A stretch of 64,000 bases of DNA from Microbacterium candidum (GTDB lineage Bacteria; Actinomycetota; Actinomycetes; Actinomycetales; Microbacteriaceae): contig NZ_JASXSZ010000005.1 in assembly GCF_030315975.1 (NCBI RefSeq), forward strand, positions 124,001 to 188,000, in the 5' to 3' direction. Positions 27,271-34,968 of the stretch are shown here, one piece after another; positions within the stretch are counted from its first letter, which is position 1; every line of letters begins with the position of its first letter. The notes beneath the pieces were generated by a model that searched no databases, had not been told where the DNA came from, and saw only the letters and a program-made list of their open reading frames with translations. The translations under genes and the position numbers were made by a program.

Positions 27271-28497
27271 ATGATTCGAAAGAAGGCAGTGGCGGGGGTG
27301 GCCTCCGCGGCCGCTGCACTCCTCCTGCTCGCGGGCTGTGCCAACACGGGCGGCGGCGGTGCGACCGCCAGCGCCAACACCGGCGTCCCGAACATCCCGG
27401 CGGTGACCTCGGTGGAGACGCCGAAGAATGCGGTGCTCCCGGCCGGCGACGGCAAAGCGACGTGCCCGGCCACGACGACCATCGCGTACGTCGGGGCGGA
27501 GACCGGCCCGAACGCGCAGCTCGGCATCAACATCTACAACGGCATCCAGCTCGCGGTCGACCAGCACAACAAGTCGAACCCGGGCTGCCAGGTCGCGTTC
27601 AAGAAGTTCGACACCGAGGGCGACCCCGGCAAGGCCGTCGGCCCCGTGACGCAGGCCGTCAGCGAGGCGGACATCGTCGGCGTCATCGGCCTCCCGTTCT
27701 CGGGCGAGTCGAAGGCGACGGGCAACATCTTCCAGCAGCAGGGCCTCGTGCACATCACGCCCTCCGCGACGAACCCGAGCCTGACCAAGAACGGCTGGAC
27801 GACGTTCTTCCGCGGCCTGGGCAACGACGCGCAGCAGGGTCCGGCCGCCGCGAAGTTCCTCACCGACACGCTGAAGGCCAAGAAGGTCTACCTCGTGCAG
27901 GATGACTCGGACTACGGCATCGGCCTCGCCGGCACCACCTCGGCGGCCCTCGGCAGCGCGCTCGTCGGGACCGACAAGGTGACGACCGGCCAGAAGGACT
28001 TCTCGGCCACCGTGTCGAAGATCCTCAACGCCAAGCCGGACGCGGTCTACTACGCGGGCTACTACGCCGAGGCGGCTCCGTTCGACCAGCAGCTGGTCAA
28101 CAAGGGCTTCAAGGGCGCCTTCGTCGGCCCCGACGGTGTGAAGGACGACCAGTTCATCAAGCTGGCCGGCGACGCGTCCTCCAACGCGTTCTTCACCTGC
28201 CCCTGCATCCCGGGCGAGCTGCTGACGACCTTCGCCGGCCAGTACCAGACGCTCGCCAACGCGGCGCCGGGCACTTACTCGGTCGAGGGCTACGACGCCG
28301 CGACGGTGCTCCTGTCGGGCATCGACAAGGGCAAGCAGTCCCGCGCCGACCTGCTCAGCTGGGTGACGAGCTACGATGCCGACGGCCTCGCCAAGCACTA
28401 CAAGTGGGACTCCACGGGTGAGCTGCAGGCGCCGGCCGTGTACGGCTACAAGGTCCAGGACGGCAAGATCGCCTACATCGGCCCGATCGGCCAGTAG
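27271..28497 (+). CDS. livK: Branched-chain amino acid ABC transporter substrate-binding lipoprotein
   Basis: A 408-residue exported solute-binding protein: basic start, hydrophobic core and lipobox LAGC with Cys23, then a Gly/Ala linker and a type I periplasmic-binding fold (GAETGPNAQLGINIYNGIQLAVDQ, IGLPFSGES, VYLVQDDSDYG). It captures Leu/Ile/Val-type substrates outside the membrane for the downstream permeases. GGAAGG precedes ATG 27271. A 17-bp hairpin after its stop separates it from livH and probably sets higher expression of this component. Confidence 0.92.
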   Translation: MIRKKAVAGVASAAAALLLLAGCANTGGGGATASANTGVPNIPAVTSVETPKNAVLPAGDGKATCPATTTIAYVGAETGPNAQLGINIYNGIQLAVDQHNKSNPGCQVAFKKFDTEGDPGKAVGPVTQAVSEADIVGVIGLPFSGESKATGNIFQQQGLVHITPSATNPSLTKNGWTTFFRGLGNDAQQGPAAAKFLTDTLKAKKVYLVQDDSDYGIGLAGTTSAALGSALVGTDKVTTGQKDFSATVSKILNAKPDAVYYAGYYAEAAPFDQQLVNKGFKGAFVGPDGVKDDQFIKLAGDASSNAFFTCPCIPGELLTTFAGQYQTLANAAPGTYSVEGYDAATVLLSGIDKGKQSRADLLSWVTSYDADGLAKHYKWDSTGELQAPAVYGYKVQDGKIAYIGPIGQ

Positions 28498-28510
28498 TTC
28501 CGACACGCCG

Positions 28511-28548
28511 GATGCCGTGGCGGGGTGCGCACACCCCGCCACGGCATC
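28511..28548 (+). terminator. Strong hairpin between livK and livH (attenuator or stabiliser)
   Basis: Perfect 17-bp stem with loop CGCA: arms 28511-28527 and 28532-28548. There is no T-run after it, so it more likely acts as a partial terminator or 3'-end stabiliser for livK mRNA than as a full stop. Confidence 0.75.
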
Positions 28549-28606
28549 ATCGAGTCAGCCGCACACAGACGCAGAGTCGCGTCACACCCGAGGAAGCGGA
28601 GCCTGA

Positions 28607-29647
28607 ATGCTCGACCTTGCCCTTGCTTCGGCGCATCTGGCCGTTACGGCCTCTTCCGCCGTGGTCCACACCGACAATTCGTGGATCAACTTCGACGTCA
28701 ATGCACTCGCCCAGAACTTCTGGAGTGCGACGTTCGACGGCATCACGTTCGGCTCCATCTACGGACTGATCGCCGTCGGCTACACGCTCGTCTACGGCGT
28801 GCTGAGCCTCATCAACTTCGCCCACTCGGAGGTGTTCATCGTCGGCGCGTACGGCGTCGTGATCACCCTCACGAGCCTGGGCTTCGGCCCGAGCGCCCCG
28901 ACGCTCGGACCTGCCGCGATCATCGGGGACCTCCTGCTGGCGTTGGTCGTCGGCATGGCCTGCTCCGCCGCGACGGCACTGCTCATCGAGCGGCTGGCGT
29001 ATCGGCCCCTGCGCAGACGCAACGCCCCACGCCTCGCGTTCCTGATCACCGCGATCGGCGCGTCGTTCGTCATCCAGTACCTGATCTTCATCATCCGCGG
29101 GGCGAACGCCGAGCCGAGCGTCACGATGTTCGTGCAGAACCCGGTCTTCGAGGTCTTCGGCACGACCATCTACGACCAGCAGATCATCATCGTCGTCGCG
29201 GCGATCCTGCTCATGGTGAGCACGGACATGTTCATCCGCCGCAGCCGGACGGGCCGCGGCATCCGCGCCGTCGCGCAGGATCCGGACACCGCGACCCTCA
29301 TGGGTGTGAACAAGGAGCGCGTGATCATGATCACGTTCGTCCTGGGCGGCCTTCTCGCCGGCGCCGCGGCGCTGTTCTACGTGATGCTCGTGCCGTCGGG
29401 CGTGATCTACAACGGCGGATTCATCCTCGGCGTCAAGGCGTTCGCGGCGGCCGTCCTCGGTGGCATCGGCAACGTCCGCGGTGCCCTCCTCGGCGGCATC
29501 ATCCTCGGCGTCATCGGCAACTACGGGCAGATCCTGCTGGGCGACTCGCAGTGGTCGGACGTGGTCGCGTTCGTCGTGCTGGTCCTCGTGCTGCTGATCC
29601 GGCCCGAAGGCATCCTCGGCACCACCCTCGGTAGGAGCAAGGCATGA
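28607..29647 (+). CDS. livH: Branched-chain amino acid ABC transporter permease LivH
   Basis: A 346-residue inner-membrane permease with about eight helices. Family features: GSIYGLIAVGYTLVYGVLSLINFAHSEVF near residue 50, the RPLRRRNAPRLAFLITAIGAS loop, and DPDTATLMGVNKERVI, the coupling-helix region that contacts the ATPase. A hydrophobic N-terminal stretch of about 30 residues is longer than in E. coli LivH. GAGGAAGCGGAG lies upstream of ATG 28607. Its stop overlaps livM by 4 bases. Confidence 0.93.
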   Translation: MLDLALASAHLAVTASSAVVHTDNSWINFDVNALAQNFWSATFDGITFGSIYGLIAVGYTLVYGVLSLINFAHSEVFIVGAYGVVITLTSLGFGPSAPTLGPAAIIGDLLLALVVGMACSAATALLIERLAYRPLRRRNAPRLAFLITAIGASFVIQYLIFIIRGANAEPSVTMFVQNPVFEVFGTTIYDQQIIIVVAAILLMVSTDMFIRRSRTGRGIRAVAQDPDTATLMGVNKERVIMITFVLGGLLAGAAALFYVMLVPSGVIYNGGFILGVKAFAAAVLGGIGNVRGALLGGIILGVIGNYGQILLGDSQWSDVVAFVVLVLVLLIRPEGILGTTLGRSKA

Positions 29648-30828
29648 GTTACGATCCGCTGAGCAGCCCCCGCATCATGCCCGACGAGGAGTCGCAGCGT
29701 GAGACCATCGAGACGGAGTCCATCGCGACGCCGCGACGCGGACCGTTCCGCAACATGCGCGGCAGGTGGAACGAGCTGTCCCGTCCCACCCAGTGGGCAT
29801 GGATGGTTCCGGTCGTCGCCATCGCGTTCGCGCTGCCGTATCTGAACTTCTTCCCGCTGACGACGGAGCCCGGCAACAACTGGGCGCTCGCGTGCTTCTC
29901 GATGGCGGTGTACGCGCTCGTCGCGGTCGGCCTGAACATCGTGGTCGGCTACGCGGGTCTGCTCGACCTCGGCTACGTGGCCTTCTTCGCCGTCGGCTCG
30001 TACACCGCGGCGATGTTCACGAGCCCGGACTCCCCGCTCACCAAGATCCCGTACCTGTGGACGCTGCCGATCGCCATCGCGATCACGATGTTCTTCGGCG
30101 TCATCCTCGGCGTCCCGACGCTCCGCCTCCGCGGCGACTACCTCGCGATCGTGACGCTCGGCTTCGGAGAGATCGTCCGCATCCTCGCCACGATCATCCC
30201 GGCCATGAAGGGGCAGGTGGGCTTCCAGAACGTCGGCCGGCCGCCCGGAACGGATGCGAACGGCGTCCCGATCTTCTCGAACTCCGCCGGGGTGCCGTGG
30301 TACTGGATGACCCTCGTCATCCTCATCGTCGTGATGCTTCTCGTCGGAAACCTCGAGCGCAGCCGCGTCGGCCGCGCGTGGGTCGCGATCCGCGAGGACG
30401 AGGATGCCGCGGAGACGATGGGCGTCCCGACCTTCAAGTACAAGGTGTGGGCGTTCGCCATGGGCGCCGGCGTCGGCGGCCTGTCGGGCGCCCTGTTCGC
30501 CGGCCAGGTCGGGTTCGTCAACAACCAGAGCTTCACGGTCCAGCAGTCGATCCTGTTCCTCGCCGCCGTCGTCCTCGGCGGTGCGGGCAACAAGGTCGGC
30601 GCAGTCCTCGGCGGAGCGATCGTGGCGTACATCCCGCTGCGGTTCACCGCCATCGCCGACTACAAGTACCTGATCTTCGGATTCGCCCTCGTGATCCTGA
30701 TGATCTTCCGGTCGCAGGGCCTCATCCCGGCGAAGATGCGTCTGCTGGCGTTCGCGCGGCGCGCGATGCACTGGACGCCGGCGCCGCCGCCGAAAGAGAA
30801 GCCCGCCGGGGAAGGAGACGCATCGTGA
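29644..30828 (+). CDS. livM: Branched-chain amino acid ABC transporter permease LivM
   Basis: A 394-residue membrane permease, partner of LivH. It begins with a charged cytosolic region of about 55 residues, then hydrophobic helices with VGLNIVVGYAGLLDLGYVAFFAVGSYTAA and the conserved PTLRLRGDYLAIVTLGFGEIVRI, and the coupling motif REDEDAAETMGV. It ends in a short proline-rich tail. ATG 29644 overlaps the livH stop (ATGA), and its own stop overlaps the livG GTG. Confidence 0.93.
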   Translation: MSYDPLSSPRIMPDEESQRETIETESIATPRRGPFRNMRGRWNELSRPTQWAWMVPVVAIAFALPYLNFFPLTTEPGNNWALACFSMAVYALVAVGLNIVVGYAGLLDLGYVAFFAVGSYTAAMFTSPDSPLTKIPYLWTLPIAIAITMFFGVILGVPTLRLRGDYLAIVTLGFGEIVRILATIIPAMKGQVGFQNVGRPPGTDANGVPIFSNSAGVPWYWMTLVILIVVMLLVGNLERSRVGRAWVAIREDEDAAETMGVPTFKYKVWAFAMGAGVGGLSGALFAGQVGFVNNQSFTVQQSILFLAAVVLGGAGNKVGAVLGGAIVAYIPLRFTAIADYKYLIFGFALVILMIFRSQGLIPAKMRLLAFARRAMHWTPAPPPKEKPAGEGDAS

Positions 30829-31898
30829 GCGACGACGCACGCGAGAACCCGAACGCCGACGATTTCGCGACCCCGGAGCAGTCGGAGCCGGTCGAAGTGC
30901 CGGAGTCGGCGGCTGAGACCGCAGACGAGACGGCCGCAGCGGGCGCCGGCCCGGAAGCGACGGAACGCGCGCAGGAGGAGGCGGAGGAGATCGAGGTCGC
31001 CGCGGAGGCCCACGAGCCGGTCGACGACGATGAGATCGGCGCGCCGATCGTCCCCGAGCACGGCGAGGCGCCGCCGCTCGTGGAGGGCGCCGAGTCCGAG
31101 CGCGAGCTGGCCGTCGACGTCGGCGAGGTCCTCGTGGAGGTGAAGAACCTCACGATCAAGTTCGGCGGTCTCGCGGCCCTCGACAACGTGTCCTTCGTGA
31201 TCAAGCGCGGCGAGATCCTCGGGCTCATCGGCCCGAACGGCGCCGGCAAGACGACGTGCTTCAACGCGATGACCGGCGTCTACAAACCGACCACCGGCGA
31301 CGTCCTCCTCGAGGGGGTCTCCGTGAAGGGGCGCAAGCAGCACCAGATCACGCGCATGGGCATGGCGCGCACGTTCCAGAACATCCGCCTCTTCGGCGAG
31401 ATGTCCGCTCTCGAGAACGTCGTTGTGGGTCTCGACGCGCGGCACCGCACGTCTGTGCCCGGCGCGCTGCTGCGCATGCCTCGCCATGTGCGCGAAGAGG
31501 CCTCGTCGATCGACCGTGGAATGGCGCTGCTGGAGTTCGTCGGCATCGCCCAGCATGCCGAGAAGCGGGCGCGTGAGCTGTCCTACGGCTCTCAGCGCCG
31601 ACTCGAGATCGCACGAGCCCTCGCGACGGACCCGAAGCTGCTGTGCCTCGATGAGCCCGCCGCCGGCTTCAACCCCGCGGAGAAGGAGGACCTCATGGCC
31701 CTCATCCGCACGATCCGCGACGAGGGCTACACCGTCCTGCTCATCGAGCACGACATGAAGCTCGTCATGGGCGTCACCGACCGCATCGTGGTGCTCGAGT
31801 TCGGGCGCAAGCTCGCCGACGACGTGCCCACCGCCATCCGCAACGATCCGCGAGTGATCGCCGCCTACCTCGGGGAGCCCGAAGATGACGCTGCTTGA
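30825..31898 (+). CDS. livG: Branched-chain amino acid ABC transporter ATPase LivG with acidic N-terminal extension
   Basis: A 357-residue ATPase. The ABC domain begins only near residue 100 (VLVEVKNLTIKFGGLAALDN) and has Walker A GPNGAGKTT, signature LSYGSQRRLE, Walker B LLCLDEPAAGF and the switch His in LIEHDMK. The first ~98 residues form a Glu/Asp/Ala/Pro-rich, probably disordered extension not usual in LivG. The GTG start is well supported by GGGGAAGGAG and by GTGA overlap with livM. A later start would lack such a site. It overlaps livF by 14 bases. Confidence 0.9.
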   Translation: MSDDARENPNADDFATPEQSEPVEVPESAAETADETAAAGAGPEATERAQEEAEEIEVAAEAHEPVDDDEIGAPIVPEHGEAPPLVEGAESERELAVDVGEVLVEVKNLTIKFGGLAALDNVSFVIKRGEILGLIGPNGAGKTTCFNAMTGVYKPTTGDVLLEGVSVKGRKQHQITRMGMARTFQNIRLFGEMSALENVVVGLDARHRTSVPGALLRMPRHVREEASSIDRGMALLEFVGIAQHAEKRARELSYGSQRRLEIARALATDPKLLCLDEPAAGFNPAEKEDLMALIRTIRDEGYTVLLIEHDMKLVMGVTDRIVVLEFGRKLADDVPTAIRNDPRVIAAYLGEPEDDAA

Positions 31899-32598
31899 GC
31901 TGAAGGACGTCGCCGTCCACTACGGACGGATCAAGGCGATCCACGACATCTCCTTCTCCGTCGACGAGGGTGAGATCGTGTCGCTCATCGGGGCGAACGG
32001 CGCCGGCAAGACGACGACGATGCGCACGATCTCGGGCCTGCTGCACCCGTCGAGCGGATCGATCACGTTCGACGGTCAGGACATCACCAAGATGAAGGCG
32101 CATCTGCGCGTGCTGCACGGCATCTCGCAGGCGCCCGAGGGACGCGGGATCTTCCCCGGTATGACGGTGCTGGAGAACCTCGACATGGGCACGTTCGGGC
32201 TGAAGAGCCGCGCGGGCGTCGCAGAGGCGTACGAGCGGGTGTTCTCGCTGTTCCCGCGGCTCGACGAGCGCAAGAAGCAACTGGGCGGGACGATGTCCGG
32301 CGGCGAGCAGCAGATGCTGGCCATCGGGCGGGCCCTCATGTCGCAGCCGCGCGTCCTGCTGCTGGATGAGCCGTCGATGGGTCTCGCGCCCCAGTTCATC
32401 CGTCAGATCTTCAACATCATCACCGAGATCAACCAGCAGGGCACGACGGTGCTGCTCGTCGAGCAGAACGCCAACCAGGCTCTTGCGCGCGCCCACCGGG
32501 CGTTCGTGCTGGAGACAGGGGCCATCATCCGCTCCGGCTCCGGCAAGGAGCTCCTCGCGGACCCGGCCGTGAAGGAGGCGTACCTCGGCGTCGGATGA
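31885..32598 (+). CDS. livF: Branched-chain amino acid ABC transporter ATPase LivF
   Basis: A 237-residue ATPase, last gene of the liv operon and of normal length. Walker A GANGAGKTT, signature MSGGEQQML, Walker B VLLLDEPSMGL and switch His-replacing LVEQNAN typical of LivF are visible. It pairs with LivG to energise LivH/LivM. ATG 31885 is inside the livG 3' end. The operon ends 12 bases before the stop of a convergent microprotein gene, with no obvious terminator. Confidence 0.94.
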   Translation: MTLLELKDVAVHYGRIKAIHDISFSVDEGEIVSLIGANGAGKTTTMRTISGLLHPSSGSITFDGQDITKMKAHLRVLHGISQAPEGRGIFPGMTVLENLDMGTFGLKSRAGVAEAYERVFSLFPRLDERKKQLGGTMSGGEQQMLAIGRALMSQPRVLLLDEPSMGLAPQFIRQIFNIITEINQQGTTVLLVEQNANQALARAHRAFVLETGAIIRSGSGKELLADPAVKEAYLGVG

Positions 32599-32610
32599 CG
32601 CTGAGGCGGC

Positions 32611-32739
32611 TCAGTCCTTGCGGTAGGCCTGGCGCCCCATCGACCAGAAGGCGAAGACGGTGCCGACGAGGCCGAGGGCGGCGATGAAGCCGATGATCCC
32701 CATGATGGCGCCGGAGAGGGTCACGCTGTCGAACGTCAT
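32611..32739 (-). CDS. 42-residue single-helix membrane microprotein
   Basis: A short gene on the minus strand: ATG at 32739, stop at 32611, giving MTFDSVTLSGAIMGIIGFIA... and ending GRQAYRKD. Residues 8-32 form one hydrophobic helix with glycines; the short C-terminus is basic, giving a probable N-out topology. A perfect AGGAGG ribosome site precedes the ATG. It lies between livF and rplY. I do not recognise a family; the ribosome site and membrane-protein-like composition are the evidence for translation. Confidence 0.65.
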   Translation of the reverse strand: MTFDSVTLSGAIMGIIGFIAALGLVGTVFAFWSMGRQAYRKD

Positions 32740-32791
32740 GGGGTGCCTCCTGGTGCGAAACGGTGCGTGTTCATCGTAGCGGCACGGCTGG

Positions 32792-32797
32792 TAGACT
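32792..32797 (+). promoter_or_regulatory. Predicted -10 (TAGACT) of rplY
   Basis: TAGACT in a GGTAGACT context, about 150 bases before the rplY ATG, implying a long untranslated leader, which is unusual in this window. No known riboswitch is recognised in the leader. Confidence 0.45.
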
Positions 32798-32947
32798 TTC
32801 GGACTGTACTTCGGCGAGGGATGCCGCGCCTGCGCGCCATCCGTGATCGACGCGGTGGAGCAGGGCCTTCAGCTTTCCTCACGCGCGCGCGTTCGAGTCG
32901 AGAACAGAAACCGTCCGGGCTCCCACGCCCGCTTGAGGAGAAGAACC

Positions 32948-33568
32948 ATGTCGGAAGACACCAAGGTCCACGCCGAGCTGCGCGACAGCTTCGGCAAGGG
33001 CTTCGCCCGCCGCCTGCGCGCCGCGGGCAAGATCCCTGCCGTCATCTACGGCCACGGCACCGACCCGGTGCACGTCGCACTGCCGGGCCACCAGGTCTCG
33101 CTGATCGTCCGCCACGCCAACGCCGTGCTCGAGCTCGACGTCGACGGCAAGGAGCTCCTCACGCTCGTCAAGGACGTGCAGAAGGACCCGGTGCACCAGA
33201 TCATCGAGCACATCGACCTCCTCGTCGTGAAGAAGGGCGAGAAGATCTCGGTCTCCGTCCCGGTCGTCGTGACCGGCGAGTCCGCTGCCGGCACGATCGC
33301 GAACCTCGACAACGCGTCCGTCGCGCTCCAGGTCGAGGCGACCCACATCCCTGAGCACATCGAGGTCTCGGTCGAGGGCCTGGAAGACGGCGCGCACGTC
33401 ACGGCCGGCGACCTGCAGCTGCCCAAGGGCGCGGTCCTCGAGGCCGACCCGGAGACCCTCATCGTCGCGATCTCGGTCCCGGCCGCCGGTGCCGGCGCCG
33501 AGACCGAGGAAGAGGCGGAGGCCGACGAGACTGCCGCCGCCGCCGCCGACGAGGCCGCTGCGGAGTAA
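32948..33568 (+). CDS. rplY: 50S ribosomal protein L25/general stress protein Ctc
   Basis: A 206-residue two-domain L25 of the TL5/CTC type that binds 5S rRNA. The N-terminal domain has RDSFGKGFARRLRAAGKIPAVIYGHG; the C-terminal beta domain has VSVPVVVTGESAAGTIA and ends in a long acidic Ala/Glu tail (about the last 30 residues) typical of actinobacterial L25. GAGGAG is 9-10 bases before ATG 32948. rplY is followed by a strong terminator and then pth, a conserved neighbourhood. Confidence 0.96.
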   Translation: MSEDTKVHAELRDSFGKGFARRLRAAGKIPAVIYGHGTDPVHVALPGHQVSLIVRHANAVLELDVDGKELLTLVKDVQKDPVHQIIEHIDLLVVKKGEKISVSVPVVVTGESAAGTIANLDNASVALQVEATHIPEHIEVSVEGLEDGAHVTAGDLQLPKGAVLEADPETLIVAISVPAAGAGAETEEEAEADETAAAAADEAAAE

Positions 33569-33577
33569 CACTCTGAG

Positions 33578-33611
33578 ACGAGGGGGATGCGGTTCGCCGC
33601 ATCCCCCTCGT
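33578..33611 (+). terminator. Intrinsic terminator after rplY
   Basis: A 15-bp perfect stem with TTCG loop: arms 33578-33592 and 33597-33611, followed by TTCT. It sits 10 bases after the rplY stop and 24 bases before the pth start. Confidence 0.85.
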
Positions 33612-33634
33612 TTCTGCATGGGAAGGATGCGAAC

Positions 33635-34219
33635 GTGGCGCAGACGTGGCTCGTTGTCGGCCTCGGCAACCCCGGACCCCAGTACGAGCTGACCCGGCAC
33701 AACGTAGGGCAGCTCGTCGTCGACGAGCTCGCCGACCGCCGCAGCGAGCGGTTCTCGGCGCACAAGGGGAACGCGCGCGTCGCGGAGACGTGGCTGCGGC
33801 CCGGCGGCCCGAAGGTCGTGCTCGCGAAGCCGAACTCCTTCATGAACGTGTCCGGCGGGCCGGTGTCCGCCCTTGCGAAGTACTACGGCGTGGACCCCGA
33901 GCACGTCATCGTCATCCACGACGAGCTCGACATCCCGTTCGACACCGTGAAGCTCAAGATCGGCGGCGGCCACGGCGGACACAACGGGGTCCGCGATGTC
34001 GCGAAGGCGCTCGGAACGCCGGACTTCCCGCGCGTGCGCGTGGGCATCGGCCGCCCGCCCGGCCGGCAGGATCCTGCCGACTGGGTGCTCGACCCGTTCA
34101 GCTCCGCGGACCGCAAGCAGCTCCCGCTGCTGCTGTCGGACGCCGCGGACGCCGTCGAGAAGCTCATCGACGAGGGCCTGCTCGCGGCTCAGCAGAAGCA
34201 CCACGCGCCTCGCGCCTGA
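33635..34219 (+). CDS. pth: Peptidyl-tRNA hydrolase
   Basis: Releases peptides from peptidyl-tRNAs dropped by stalled ribosomes. The 194-residue protein has VVGLGNPGPQYELTRHNVG, with the catalytic His in TRHN, then KPNSFMNVSGGPV and HDELDIPFDTVKLKIGGGHGGHNGVRD. The start GTG 33635 follows GGAAGGA. The rplY terminator lies just upstream, so some transcription must read through or start in the 23-base gap. Codon use and length are normal. Confidence 0.96.
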   Translation: MAQTWLVVGLGNPGPQYELTRHNVGQLVVDELADRRSERFSAHKGNARVAETWLRPGGPKVVLAKPNSFMNVSGGPVSALAKYYGVDPEHVIVIHDELDIPFDTVKLKIGGGHGGHNGVRDVAKALGTPDFPRVRVGIGRPPGRQDPADWVLDPFSSADRKQLPLLLSDAADAVEKLIDEGLLAAQQKHHAPRA

Positions 34220-34234
34220 CGTCGTCCGCGCGGG

Positions 34235-34888
34235 TCAGGCGTTGGGCGGGACGGATGCCGCTGCGCTGACGCCCAGCGTGATGATCAGCACCAGGTAGTA
34301 GGCGAACGGCCCGATCGCGGCGATGACGATCGCGGCGACGCCGAACGCCCGCCCGCGGCGTGTCACGACGGCCACGATGCCCTGCGCGATCGCCCACAGG
34401 CCGAGCACGGTTCCGCACCAGAACGCGATCTCCGCCATGAGCACGTCGCCGCGGACAGGGATGAGCATGTCGAACCGGGTCGGGTCGTCGAAGAACGTCT
34501 GGATGCCGTCGTTCCCGAGCGTCGTGCCGATGCGCCATGCGGCCACCCCCGCGATGATCGGGACGACGACCGTCGCCACGAGCGACAGGACGAACGAGAC
34601 CGCACCGAGGACGCGCGGCAGCGGGGGCTGCGCCGGAGGCGCGTAGCCCGGGACCGGGGGAGCGGCGTACGGCGCCGCGAAGCCCGACGGTGCAGGCGTG
34701 CCATACGCCGGAGGAGCGGGCGGACCCGGCTGCGCCCACGGCGCGGGCTGCCCAGGTGCCGGTGGAACGGGTGCAGGCGGCGCCGGCTGCGGTGCGGGAT
34801 GGGGCTCCGGTTCAGACTGCGGCGCCGGCCCGGGGTTCGGTGAGCTCGGCGGCGGGGTCTGCGGGGCGCCTGGTCCCTGGTCGGTCAC
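34235..34888 (-). CDS. Proline-rich membrane protein of unknown function
   Basis: A 217-residue protein starting at GTG 34888. Residues ~1-90 are a Pro/Ala/Gln-rich, probably disordered cytosolic arm; the rest has three or four hydrophobic helices (LGAVSFVLSLVATVVVPIIAG, IAFWCGTVLGLWAIAQGIVA, AAIVIAAIGPFAYYLVLIITL). The layout resembles actinobacterial DUF4190-like proteins, but no firm family match is claimed. It is divergent from mfd; its -10 TAGGAT ends 6 bases before the GTG. Confidence 0.75.
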   Translation of the reverse strand: MTDQGPGAPQTPPPSSPNPGPAPQSEPEPHPAPQPAPPAPVPPAPGQPAPWAQPGPPAPPAYGTPAPSGFAAPYAAPPVPGYAPPAQPPLPRVLGAVSFVLSLVATVVVPIIAGVAAWRIGTTLGNDGIQTFFDDPTRFDMLIPVRGDVLMAEIAFWCGTVLGLWAIAQGIVAVVTRRGRAFGVAAIVIAAIGPFAYYLVLIITLGVSAAASVPPNA

Positions 34889-34894
34889 GCGTCC

Positions 34895-34900
34895 ATCCTA
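34895..34900 (-). promoter_or_regulatory. Predicted leaderless -10 (TAGGAT) of the proline-rich gene
   Basis: Minus-strand TAGGAT ends 6 bases before GTG 34888. Confidence 0.5.
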
Positions 34901-34956
34901 GGAGCGTGCCCGCGTGGTCGGGAGGGGCTTCGCGACTGCGTGTCGGGGGTCGAACA

Positions 34957-34962
34957 TAGAAT
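34957..34962 (+). promoter_or_regulatory. Predicted leaderless -10 (TAGAAT) of mfd
   Basis: TAGAAT ends 6 bases before GTG 34969. Confidence 0.55.
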
Positions 34963-34968
34963 CGTCCG

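Noticed and set aside
25597..28542. Very long minus-strand frame extending gnd upstream through livK, and similar upstream extensions of rsmA, glmU, ppc and livG.
   Set aside because: Only the parts matching the known families are coding; the extensions are antisense or out-of-frame to clear genes and lack ribosome sites.
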